From Bacteroidales bacterium (GTDB lineage: Bacteria > Bacteroidota > Bacteroidia > Bacteroidales > UBA932): a stretch of 7,972 nucleotides of DNA. Position numbers and translations under genes: made by a program. Of this stretch, positions 1-7,439 are shown one piece after another; position 1 is the first letter of the stretch, and every line of letters begins with the position of its first letter. The stretch spans positions 1 to 7,972 of the forward strand of contig JAFZLQ010000047.1 of the NCBI GenBank assembly GCA_017551425.1, written 5' to 3'. The notes under the pieces are model-generated. The model was given only the letters and a program-made list of their open reading frames with translations. It was not told the DNA's origin and searched no databases.

Positions 1-957
1 CGCGTTCGCCTGCTCGGAAAGAAAGGTGAAATCACCGCGCTCTTCGACGAGTTCCGCACCATAGACAAGGCGCAGAAGGCAGAATTCGGCAAGGTGCTCA
101 ACGAGCTCAAGCAGAAGGCCCAGGCCCGCATCGAGGAACTCAAAGGCACCGTCGGCGACGAAGGCACGGACGGCGCACCCAGGCAGGATCTCTCCATGCC
201 AGGAGACCCCTACCCCCTCGGCTCGCGCCATCCGGTCAGCATAGTGCGCCAGGAGATTGTCGATATCTTCCGCAAGTTCGGTTACGACGTTGCCGAAGGC
301 CCCGAGGTTGAAGACGATTACCACGTGTTCGAGGCCCTCAACTTCCCTCCCAACCACCCTGCCCGCGACATGCAGGACACCTTCTTCGTATCCGCCGGAC
401 ACCTCAATCCGCTTCTCCTCCGCACCCACACCTCCAGCGTGCAGGTGCGCACGATGGAGAAGATGCCGGTGCCCATCAGGGTGATCTGCCCCGGACGCGT
501 TTTCCGCAACGAGGCCATCAGCGCACGCGCACACTGCATCTTCCACCAGGTGGAGGGCCTCTACATAGACGAAAACGTCACCTTCGCAGACCTCAAGCAG
601 GCCATACTCCTCTTTGCACGCGAGATGTTCGGGCCCGACACCCAGATCCGCATGCGCCCCAGCTACTTCCCCTTCACCGAGCCCTCCGCAGAGGTTGACG
701 TAAGCTGCAACATCTGCCACGGCAAGGGATGCAACATCTGCAAAGGGACCGGCTGGCTGGAGATCCTCGGCTGCGGCATGGTCGATCCCAACGTCCTGGA
801 AGCCAGCGGCATAGACTCCAAGAAATACAGCGGCTTCGCCTTCGGAATGGGCCTGGAGCGCATTGCGATGCTCAAGTGGAGGGTCAACGACCTCCGCCAC
901 TACTTCGAGAACGACATGCGCTTCCTGCACGAATTCGAGGCGGCGCCGGAAGTATAA
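1..957 (+). CDS. pheS: Phenylalanyl-tRNA synthetase alpha subunit, 5'-truncated by the window edge
   Basis: Catalytic alpha subunit of cytoplasmic phenylalanine-tRNA ligase, which charges tRNA-Phe using ATP as an alpha2-beta2 complex with PheT. The frame is open from base 1, and the first residues (RVRLLGKKGEIT) match the end of the family's N-terminal coiled-coil arm, so roughly 25-30 residues are missing. The GTG at 94 lies inside the gene and is not the start. Visible hallmarks are the class II motif 2 region (GRVFRNEAISARAHCIFHQV, about 490-550) and motif 3 (FAFGMGLERIAML, about 838-875). Between them is a C-x2-C-x4-C-x2-C cluster (Cys codons at 706, 715, 730, 739), followed by GWLEILGCGMVDPNV. 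This cysteine insert is absent from E. coli PheS; I recall it from Bacteroidetes enzymes, where it could bind zinc. The 318 codons present plus the missing arm fit the usual ~340 residues. The next gene starts 11 nt downstream, so the two are probably cotranscribed. pheT is not adjacent downstream. Confidence 0.97.
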   Translation, partial: RVRLLGKKGEITALFDEFRTIDKAQKAEFGKVLNELKQKAQARIEELKGTVGDEGTDGAPRQDLSMPGDPYPLGSRHPVSIVRQEIVDIFRKFGYDVAEGPEVEDDYHVFEALNFPPNHPARDMQDTFFVSAGHLNPLLLRTHTSSVQVRTMEKMPVPIRVICPGRVFRNEAISARAHCIFHQVEGLYIDENVTFADLKQAILLFAREMFGPDTQIRMRPSYFPFTEPSAEVDVSCNICHGKGCNICKGTGWLEILGCGMVDPNVLEASGIDSKKYSGFAFGMGLERIAMLKWRVNDLRHYFENDMRFLHEFEAAPEV

Positions 958-968
958 ATAATACCGAT

Positions 969-1805
969 ATGATAATCGTCGTAGAAGCCGGCGCCACCAA
1001 AAGCGACTGGCGGGTACTTGACAGTGGTTCGGAGCGGCGCATGCTGCTGCCGGGCATCAACGTGTCAACCATCGCCATGGAGCAGAACCTCAGCACCATA
1101 GGCAGCGGGCTCCTGCAGGCGGGCGCCCCGCAGCTCGACGGCTTCTACCTTTACACGGCAGGCATAGTGACGCCGGAGATCCGCCAGACCGTTTCTGCGC
1201 ACGTGCGCAGCATCGTCAGCACCGGTGACATTGAGGTTCACGACGACCTCGTGGCCGCAGCCAGGGCCGTCTGCGGGCGCAACAGCGGAATAGTCGCCAT
1301 GCTCGGCACAGGCTCCAACGCCTGCAGCTGGGACGGCGAGCGCGTAAGCTTCAAGGCCCGTTCCGGAGGGTACATATTGGGCGACGAAGGCGGAGGCGCG
1401 GCCCTCGGCAAGCGCTTCCTGGCAGACCTCATAAAGGGCCTCGTCCCTGATGCGGTCGCAACGGAATTCGGCAAGAGCTACGACGCCTCCTACGAGGGCA
1501 TCGTCCAGGGTGTCTATCGCAGTCCGGCCCCCGCCGCCTACCTCGGCAGCTTCGCCCCATGGCTCCTCGAACGCTATTCAGACCCGTACGTCAAATCGTT
1601 GATAGACGGCAACTTCCGCTCCTTCATCGAGCGTCTCCTCCTCCGTTACGACACTTCTTCCGCAAAGGTTGGCGTTGTGGGCGGATGGGGCTTCGCCTGC
1701 AAGGACATCTTCCGCGCCCTCTGCTCGGGATACGGTATCGAAACCGGAGAGTTCGTACCCGAGCCCGTTTCAGGCCTTGTCAGATTTCACCTGGTGCAGC
1801 AATGA
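969..1805 (+). CDS. BadF/BadG/BcrA/BcrD-family sugar kinase, N-acetylglucosamine kinase-like
   Basis: Predicted 278-residue cytoplasmic ASKHA-fold kinase. Bacteroidetes relatives are usually annotated as N-acetylglucosamine kinase, so ATP-dependent phosphorylation of an amino sugar, perhaps from cell-wall or host glycans, is the likely role. Visible motifs: a phosphate-1 loop at residues 5-14 (VEAGATKSDW), a putative catalytic Asp in HDDL (91-94), a phosphate-2/connect region GTGSNAC (113-119), the family signature GGYILGDEGGGAALGK (133-148), and an adenosine-type VGVVGGWGF (234-242). The first acidic residue of the phosphate-1 loop is Glu6 where relatives usually carry Asp. The ATG at 969 is chosen because the conserved loop starts immediately after it; the longer upstream reading overlaps pheS and shows no homology. 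There is no Shine-Dalgarno, as is normal in this phylum. Its stop overlaps the next start (ATGA), implying translational coupling to the M64 lipoprotein. Family assignment is firm; the substrate is inferred. Confidence 0.9.
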   Translation: MIIVVEAGATKSDWRVLDSGSERRMLLPGINVSTIAMEQNLSTIGSGLLQAGAPQLDGFYLYTAGIVTPEIRQTVSAHVRSIVSTGDIEVHDDLVAAARAVCGRNSGIVAMLGTGSNACSWDGERVSFKARSGGYILGDEGGGAALGKRFLADLIKGLVPDAVATEFGKSYDASYEGIVQGVYRSPAPAAYLGSFAPWLLERYSDPYVKSLIDGNFRSFIERLLLRYDTSSAKVGVVGGWGFACKDIFRALCSGYGIETGEFVPEPVSGLVRFHLVQQ

Positions 1806-3877
1806 GAGCGCGCCTCCTGGTCATTGCCGCAGCAACGGTGCTCGCAGCCTGCAGCTACGAGGGCCCGGAGATGCCGGTGTTCCCGGCCGGATCCGCCGGC
1901 GTCAAGACCTTCCGTGCAAGCACCGACGACGGCACCAGGGCTTCCCTTTCCATGAGCCCCGCCGGGGCCTCGGTACTGTGGGACAGCGGAGACCTGATTA
2001 CAGTCTGCGCCGATTCCGCAGGCAAGAAATCCTTCGTCCGCAACTTCTCCACCGCCATCGGCGGCTCCTCCCATGCCGAATTCAGCTGCGACGACTGGAA
2101 TCTCCCCTTCGACGCGGCAACCGCCCTCATCGCCTTCTATCCCGCAGAGACCTTCCGCAAGGTGTCCCTGGGCTCTGACGGCAGATACAGGGTGGCCATC
2201 GCCATTCCGCCAGTGCAGACTGCGGTCAAGGGCGGAATAGACCGGGGCCTGGGCATATCCATAGCCTGCGCCCCAGCCGACGCCGAGGTGCTGCACTTCA
2301 AGAACGCCCTGGCCCTGGTGCGCTTCCGGCTGGCCGGAGAGAATGCCTCCCGTATAAGCAGGGTGGTGTTCCAGGCCGGCGAAACCATTGCCGGCGACGG
2401 CGCGTGGATCTGCTCGGCGGAGGGCGGAGAGACAACCATGGGCACCCGCTTCAACCCCGTCATCTACGGCAGCCTGAGTTCGGTGGAACTTACCGGCAGT
2501 TTTGAGGACGGCGGCGACTACTACATCGCCACGGCCCCCGTGACCTCCGGCGGCTTCTCCTTCAGCTTTTACGACTCCTCCAACAACGTAATCTGCCGTT
2601 CCTCTTCGACCACAGTTTCTCTCGCACGCTCCAGGATCAACGATTTCGGCACCATCAACATAGACGACGGCTTCGAATCGCTCCCCGCCGGCGTGGAGCG
2701 CTACCTCACCCAGACAAAGGGCGCCAATCCCCTGGTGCTCGCCGTCACCGGGGACGGATTCACCGCCGGCGAGCAGGCGCTCTTCAGCAGGCTCGCCCGC
2801 GAAGCCATCGACTTCCTGTTCAACGCCGAGCCATTCAAGACCTACAGGGAGTGGTTCAGCGTGTACCTCATGCAGGCTGTCTCCAACGAGTCCGGGGGCT
2901 CCGTGACAGACGGCAAGGGAAATGTAACCGAGGAGCACGATACGTTCTTCAAAACCCGCTGGGGCACAGAGAATTACACCGATATGGGCTGCGACCGGAA
3001 CAAGGTCAAGAGCTTCGTGAGCGAACACTGTCCGGAGATTCTGGACGGGACTCTCACGATAGACGATGTTCCGGTGCTGGTGCTGATAAACGACAAGCGC
3101 TACGGCGGAATCTGCCTGAACTGGAAGGAAGGCGGCTGCATCGCCATGGTCCCTTACGTGAACTCCGGATCGGGCACCATACTCTGGAGTTTCCCCGACC
3201 AGATCGCCTGCGACGATGCGGATCCGCTGGGAGGCGTACGGGACATCACCGATGACGAGCTGGCGGCCATGGGCGGTTTTTACAACGCCACCCACATGCG
3301 CTACTTCACATCCAAGGGCAACTGGCGCAACATAGCGCTGCACGAGTTCGGCGGACACGGATTCGGACGCCTGGGCGACGAATACTGGGATGAGCCCCTG
3401 TCCGCCTCGGACGCGACAAACGCCAAGCTGGACGCCTACAACAGCTGGGCCGTCCCCTTCGGCCTCAACACCACAGGCAATTACGACGACGCCCCCTGGA
3501 AGGCCGACCTTCTGGACAACTTCGACGTCCTGTCCCGCCTCGACCCCCGTTACTGCGCCCGCATCGGCCGCTTCCAGGGAGCCGACAACTATGCCCTCAA
3601 CCGCTGGCGCTCAGAGCTGATCAGCTGCATGATAGACAACCGCACGTATTTCTCCACATGGCAGCGCATCCTAATTGTCCGGCGGATAATGGAAAAGGCA
3701 GGCGAGCCCTTCTCCCTCGACGATTTCTTTGCCAGGGACAATCCGGCCGACCGCCTGCGCGACCCTGCCGCCCAGACCGGCTCCCGCCGCGGCGAAGGGG
3801 CCGTCCCCCAGGAAGAGAGCTTCGGGCCCTACATGTTCTGCGGTCCCCTGCCCCCTCCCGTCATGCTGGACGACTGA
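1802..3877 (+). CDS. Fimbrillin-like/M64 metallopeptidase fusion lipoprotein (IgA-peptidase family)
   Basis: Predicted 691-residue surface or periplasmic lipoprotein. The N-terminus MRARLLVIAAATVLAACS is a signal peptide II with a lipobox ending at Cys17. Residues about 33-285 look like a fimbrillin-type beta-domain: RAS near 38-40, WDSGD at 60-64, FYPAE at 112-116, VQT at 138-140 and the FKNALALVRF strand at 166-175. Residues about 305-691 form an M64 peptidase domain. It opens with LVLAVTGDGF (311-320), has a catalytic zinc motif HEFGGHGFGRLGDEY at 514-528, and later IGRFQGADNY (588-597) and the helix around SCMIDNRTYFSTWQR. The founding M64 member cleaves IgA, but many Bacteroidetes members have no known substrate, so protease activity is likely and IgA specificity is unproven. 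The zinc motif is HExxxH (His514, Glu515, His519), with Asp526/Glu527 as possible third ligands. The start is set by the signal peptide; ATG 1802 overlaps the kinase stop by 4 nt. The reading back to 1559 overlaps the kinase and is rejected. Confidence 0.9.
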   Translation: MRARLLVIAAATVLAACSYEGPEMPVFPAGSAGVKTFRASTDDGTRASLSMSPAGASVLWDSGDLITVCADSAGKKSFVRNFSTAIGGSSHAEFSCDDWNLPFDAATALIAFYPAETFRKVSLGSDGRYRVAIAIPPVQTAVKGGIDRGLGISIACAPADAEVLHFKNALALVRFRLAGENASRISRVVFQAGETIAGDGAWICSAEGGETTMGTRFNPVIYGSLSSVELTGSFEDGGDYYIATAPVTSGGFSFSFYDSSNNVICRSSSTTVSLARSRINDFGTINIDDGFESLPAGVERYLTQTKGANPLVLAVTGDGFTAGEQALFSRLAREAIDFLFNAEPFKTYREWFSVYLMQAVSNESGGSVTDGKGNVTEEHDTFFKTRWGTENYTDMGCDRNKVKSFVSEHCPEILDGTLTIDDVPVLVLINDKRYGGICLNWKEGGCIAMVPYVNSGSGTILWSFPDQIACDDADPLGGVRDITDDELAAMGGFYNATHMRYFTSKGNWRNIALHEFGGHGFGRLGDEYWDEPLSASDATNAKLDAYNSWAVPFGLNTTGNYDDAPWKADLLDNFDVLSRLDPRYCARIGRFQGADNYALNRWRSELISCMIDNRTYFSTWQRILIVRRIMEKAGEPFSLDDFFARDNPADRLRDPAAQTGSRRGEGAVPQEESFGPYMFCGPLPPPVMLDD

Positions 3878-3896
3878 TTCCCGGCCACTTACGCAA

Positions 3897-3925
3897 CGAC
3901 CTCCGGGAGATTATCCCGGAGGTCG
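3897..3925. terminator. Perfect hairpin between convergent genes, probable bidirectional terminator
   Basis: A perfect 12-bp GC-rich inverted repeat (CGACCTCCGGGA, loop GATTA, TCCCGGAGGTCG) lies in the 71-bp gap between the M64 stop at 3877 and the M6 stop at 3949. Neither side has a run of T, so it is not a textbook intrinsic terminator. Its placement suggests it ends or protects both converging transcripts. Confidence 0.7.
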
Positions 3926-3948
3926 AATCGTAATGTGCTGATTTGCAG

Positions 3949-5709
3949 CTAGTTGACAGTGATGTCCAGCGTGAGCGTGTCGGTAGCTCCGGAGTAGAGA
4001 GTGATGACGGCCTCTACGGTATGTGCGCCGGCACGCAGTACTACGGAGTCGCCGCTTACGGGCTCGTCGTCGAAGTACCACTGGACGGACGCGACACGTC
4101 TTTTTTCGCCCTCCACAAGGCTGAGGTCGAAGCTGTCGCCCGCAGAATAGACGCCGTTACCGGGATTGGCGATTACGCTGTAATCCAACTCGGCCGAAGG
4201 CGCATCTGCGAAGAACGTCACAACGCCACCGGAGTAGGAGATATTCTTGAGCGTCACGCTCGAATCCACCCCGTTCCAGCTCCTGGGAGCAAAGGATGTT
4301 TCATACGCCGCTCCCGGGAAGGCGAACTTGGAACCATAGTAATTCAGGCTGGACTGGTCTCCGGCGGGAACGATATAGCAGCAGGGATGGGAACCGTTCA
4401 TGTTTAATCCGTTGTAGTTCTCCCAATAGTCCCAGAGGTATATCGCGGGAACGTTATAAACGTCACCGTCGCCGTAGTCGAGAGAAACACTCCGTGTTGA
4501 TTTGTCAACATGATAGATGATCAGGCCCTCCTCGGGGATGTACGCATCCCATCCGGTCTTGGCGCGGCATTCATAAAGGAAGTACTCGCCATTCTCGTCG
4601 GTCGCCGTCTTGAAGGCCGTGTTGCTGTCAAGGTCTTCAAGGGTATAATTGCCCTTTTCCGCAATCTCGGTAACCGCGCTTTCGTCAATCCAGCCAATCA
4701 ACATGCGCTCCTCGATACCCAGACGCGGAGGCGTGCGGCTTTCATTGTTGTACGTACCGCCGCACATCAGGGAATAATCATACGTACCGCCGGCGTAGCC
4801 GTTGCCGGTATAGTCGGTGTCGTAAAAGTCGGGAAGTCCCATGGCATGGCCGAATTCATGGCAGACGGCGCCTATGCCGTCGATCTGTCCCTTCATCTCG
4901 CCAAAGCCGATGAGCTCGTTGGAACAAGCGTATGAGTCTATCTTCTTTCCGTCCAGCGTCACCGACTTTCCGGCATAGGAAAGATACCATCTGTGCGGCC
5001 AGATGGAATCAGTCACATCGGAATCAGCCTCGCCGTAGCCGGCGTAAAACATGAACACCAGGTCCACTTTGCCGTCGCCGTCAAGGTCGTATTTTGAAAA
5101 GTCAATCTCGTCGTCAAGCGCCTTGCAACCCTCCATCACGGCACTTTCGGCTTCGAGATCATTGCCGCCGCTGTCGTTCCCGCCGTAATGTGCCATTTCG
5201 TTCTCCAGCTGAACGGGGCCGAAAACATCGAAAACCGGCTCGAAGTAGCCATGTGAGTTGTCATAATAATAGTCACGGGCCGAGCCGGTGGCGCCACGGT
5301 CGCTGAATCCCTGCTGGTTCAGCATTTTGTCGAAATCCTGCCTGGGGTTGGCGGTGCTGAAAGTCACGTCGCTGAATTCCACGAGAATGACGAGGAAACG
5401 CTTCTGGCCTACGGCTATGTGCTCTCCCGACCTATAGACCTGGTTGCGGGCCGCCCTCTTTATCCTGGCCGAATTGCGTTTCAAAGTGAAGGATTCGGTG
5501 CTTACGGTACGTAACCAGCCGTTGGAATCAAGCTCCACGACCTGCCCGGAGGCGTCGGTGGTCCAGTGGAAGAACTCGTCGCCATGCTTCTGCAGGGTGA
5601 CGACGGTGCCGTCCGGCAGGGTATGTTTGTAGATACCGTGCCACGCGGGTTTGGCAAATGCATTGGCGCACAGGGCAAGTGCAACGAAAATGAACAATAT
5701 CTTTTTCAT
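3949..5709 (-). CDS. Secreted M6-family metalloprotease (immune inhibitor A-like)
   Basis: A 586-residue exported zinc endopeptidase. Residues 1-19 (MKKILFIFVALALCANAFA) form a signal peptide I ending in an AxA cleavage site, so the mature protein is released to the periplasm or beyond rather than lipid-anchored. Residues about 22-100 resemble the M6 N-terminal propeptide region (LPDGTVVTLQKHGDEFFHWT at 31-50), with a basic KRAAR (84-88) as a possible processing site. The catalytic domain starts near FLVILVEFSD (105-114). It contains a calcium-type loop DLDGDGKVD (208-216), the zinc signature HEFGHAMGLPD at 284-294 (His284, Glu285, His288, Asp294 in HExxHxxGxxD) and a Met-turn candidate YSLMCGG (312-318). 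A C-terminal Ig/PKD-like beta region follows from about 505 (VQWYFDDEPV, later AGAHTVEA). No type IX secretion C-terminal signal is recognisable. It sits 6 nt after the lipoprotein gene and is the last gene of the operon. The M6 family is confident; the substrate is unknown. Confidence 0.93.
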   Translation of the reverse strand: MKKILFIFVALALCANAFAKPAWHGIYKHTLPDGTVVTLQKHGDEFFHWTTDASGQVVELDSNGWLRTVSTESFTLKRNSARIKRAARNQVYRSGEHIAVGQKRFLVILVEFSDVTFSTANPRQDFDKMLNQQGFSDRGATGSARDYYYDNSHGYFEPVFDVFGPVQLENEMAHYGGNDSGGNDLEAESAVMEGCKALDDEIDFSKYDLDGDGKVDLVFMFYAGYGEADSDVTDSIWPHRWYLSYAGKSVTLDGKKIDSYACSNELIGFGEMKGQIDGIGAVCHEFGHAMGLPDFYDTDYTGNGYAGGTYDYSLMCGGTYNNESRTPPRLGIEERMLIGWIDESAVTEIAEKGNYTLEDLDSNTAFKTATDENGEYFLYECRAKTGWDAYIPEEGLIIYHVDKSTRSVSLDYGDGDVYNVPAIYLWDYWENYNGLNMNGSHPCCYIVPAGDQSSLNYYGSKFAFPGAAYETSFAPRSWNGVDSSVTLKNISYSGGVVTFFADAPSAELDYSVIANPGNGVYSAGDSFDLSLVEGEKRRVASVQWYFDDEPVSGDSVVLRAGAHTVEAVITLYSGATDTLTLDITVN

Positions 5710-5711
5710 GA

Positions 5712-5717
5712 CTCCTT
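5712..5717 (-). promoter_or_regulatory. Shine-Dalgarno-like AAGGAG before the M6 protease gene
   Basis: On the minus strand the junction reads TAAGGAGTCATG. The stop of the lipoprotein gene overlaps an AAGGAG that lies only 2 nt before the M6 start. Most genes in this window lack such a site. The short spacing argues for reinitiation or coupling rather than classical initiation, or for coincidence. Confidence 0.4.
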
Positions 5718-7428
5718 ACTTCTTGATGATGAAACCGTAGCCGCCTCCGATGCTGAGCCAGACCTTGGGGCCTTCTTCCTTGACGACCGTAACCGGGAAC
5801 TTGGCGTCGTACTCCAGTCTGTTCGTGCCGACTCTCCAGTTTACGGTGATTGTACACTTGTCTCCCTTGACGAGCGATTTCCTGTAGCCGATTATCTCAA
5901 GCTGCTCCTTGTCCTCTGGATAGAGGAGGGTGAAAGTCTGCTCGCCGGAAGAGGAATACGAGCGTGTATACTGATCCTCGCCCGGAATATACCTCCAGTA
6001 CTTGTCGCTCAGGTAGATACCATATCCAGATTCGTCCGTGAGGGGGTCTTCAAGCACGGGACCCGAGCCCCCCGAACCGCCCTTGCGGTAGATGACCACG
6101 TCGTTCTGGCCCGAGGAATAGCAGGAGAACAGCAGATTGCTTGAGTCGTTGTCGTTGAAGCGGAGGTTGGCCCTCTCTCCGGAGCCCGCCTTTACCGTGG
6201 CAACGCCGGAAGACGCTATTGAAATGTCCCACAGGGCGTTGTTAGTCTTTGACACAATGGTAAGAAGCTTGTTCTTGTTTCCGTTGGCGTTGGCAAGATA
6301 TCCGTCCTCGACCGACATGTACCAGGTGCTTCCTGAATTGCCGGACTCGAGGGTTATCACCTGAACGTCCGAAGGGACTGCGGATACGGTGTGATCCGAA
6401 ACGCTGATGGCCGCGGCGGCGCGGTTGTAGGGTTTCTGGTTGGTGCCGATGGCGTACTTCTCCTTTGCGTCCAGGATGATGATCTGGTCTCCCGGCTGCA
6501 GCAGGGAGGCGTCCTTGATGAGCTCGAAGCCGTCAGACGCGGGCGCTGCAAGTTCGATTCCGCTCATGTCCACGGAGAACACGGCGATGTGGCCGCTCTG
6601 GAACTTGCGTCCCTGAGGGAATTCGACTTCCTTCACCAGGGCTCCCTGGTCTGTATAGACGGTTATGACCGCTATCTCCTCCGACATGTCCACCGGCGCG
6701 CATGCGAACCAGATGTCGGTCGTGCGTGAGGTGCGCAGGGTGATGGTGGATGACGCACCGTTGTCCGTGAGGGTCCCCTCGCCGGTGCTGTCCCAATACC
6801 AGTCGCCCACGAGAGGGGTGGTGGCGGTTATCTCCACGCGGTCCACCACGGCGTCCCCGAGCGTAAGGTTCTTGAAGGACATTCGCCCGTACGCGGTGAG
6901 GTGGCGGAAGTGAAGGTCCACGTCAGACGGGACGACGTCCGACGGCTGGCTTGCGGCGGCAAGGATCTGGGCCGATTCGTCCACGGAACCTTCGAGCGGG
7001 GTCTGGTCTGCGGGAATGCTGATGTTCCAGGCCTGGCGGCTGGGGCTCAGCGCACGAGCCGCAGATGCGGGGCTGACGGCGTAGAAGGTGTACGGCGCCT
7101 GTTTGCCGGTAGCGTCTATGTCTGCCGTGAATGTTGCCGTAAGGAAGTTTGCGGACGGGACGACGGCGGCCTCTGCTGCCTCGGTATAGTTGAGGGCGAG
7201 CTTGACGGCGGCGTCATTGGAAGTCCAGAGGGTGGGATAGGTGCCGTCCTGGCCAGGCCCGAAGGCGGTTCTCGTAGGAACCTCGAGGGCATGGAAAACG
7301 ACGGTGCGGATGTCGTGCTTCTGCGCGAAATCCGGCTCTCCGCTGCGCTCTGTGCGGCAGGCGGTGAGCGTTGCGGCGGCGGTCAGGAGTATCGCCGCAA
7401 TCTTAAGAACGGAATTGATTCTTTTCAT
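5716..7428 (-). CDS. Fimbrillin-like multidomain surface lipoprotein
   Basis: Predicted 570-residue lipoprotein. MKRINSVLKIAAILLTAAA is followed by LTAC, giving a signal peptide II with lipidated Cys24. Residues about 40-295 look like a fimbrillin/FimA-type beta-domain: PTRTAFGPGQDGTYPTLWTS (51-70), AVSPASA (117-123), IPADQTP (138-144), LHFRHLTAYGRMSF (172-185), then APVDMSE and a FQSGHIAVFSVDM strand. Residues about 300-448 form a separate module (FELIKDASLLQPGDQIII ... DVVIYRK) that resembles a module I recall in Bacteroidetes surface proteins; I cannot name it. A Gly/Ser linker (GGSGGSG, 450-456) leads to a C-terminal module (459-570) ending in VWLSIGGGYGFIIKK. The start at 7428 is chosen because the signal peptide begins there; the reading frame extends to 7548 but has no signal and overlaps the small upstream gene. 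It lies 11 nt after that gene and 6 nt before the M6 gene. A role in adhesion or substrate presentation is inferred. It is much longer than typical fimbrillins. Confidence 0.85.
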   Translation of the reverse strand: MKRINSVLKIAAILLTAAATLTACRTERSGEPDFAQKHDIRTVVFHALEVPTRTAFGPGQDGTYPTLWTSNDAAVKLALNYTEAAEAAVVPSANFLTATFTADIDATGKQAPYTFYAVSPASAARALSPSRQAWNISIPADQTPLEGSVDESAQILAAASQPSDVVPSDVDLHFRHLTAYGRMSFKNLTLGDAVVDRVEITATTPLVGDWYWDSTGEGTLTDNGASSTITLRTSRTTDIWFACAPVDMSEEIAVITVYTDQGALVKEVEFPQGRKFQSGHIAVFSVDMSGIELAAPASDGFELIKDASLLQPGDQIIILDAKEKYAIGTNQKPYNRAAAAISVSDHTVSAVPSDVQVITLESGNSGSTWYMSVEDGYLANANGNKNKLLTIVSKTNNALWDISIASSGVATVKAGSGERANLRFNDNDSSNLLFSCYSSGQNDVVIYRKGGSGGSGPVLEDPLTDESGYGIYLSDKYWRYIPGEDQYTRSYSSSGEQTFTLLYPEDKEQLEIIGYRKSLVKGDKCTITVNWRVGTNRLEYDAKFPVTVVKEEGPKVWLSIGGGYGFIIKK

Positions 7429-7439
7429 AACTGCAGCGT

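Noticed and set aside
729..968. Longer N-terminus for the sugar kinase
   Set aside because: The upstream part overlaps pheS out of frame and encodes Arg-rich sequence without homology; the conserved phosphate-1 loop begins just after the ATG at 969.
1559..1801. Longer N-terminus for the M64 lipoprotein
   Set aside because: It overlaps the kinase out of frame, is Arg/Pro-rich, and would bury the signal peptide and lipobox that start at 1802.
1787..3358. 523-codon open frame on the minus strand, antisense to the M64 gene
   Set aside because: It lies wholly opposite a convincing M64 gene with catalytic motifs. Its translation has low complexity (many Gly, Ala, Val, His), no recognisable domain and no promoter, as expected from GC-rich codon bias on the other strand.
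5566..6144. 192-codon plus-strand frame over the M6/lipoprotein junction
   Set aside because: Antisense to two well-supported genes; no start context, domain or neighbour supports it.
5716..7428. Type IX secretion C-terminal domain on the lipoprotein or the M6 protease
   Set aside because: The ends (GFIIKK and LDITVN) do not show the usual conserved CTD blocks; the lipoprotein has its own lipid anchor.
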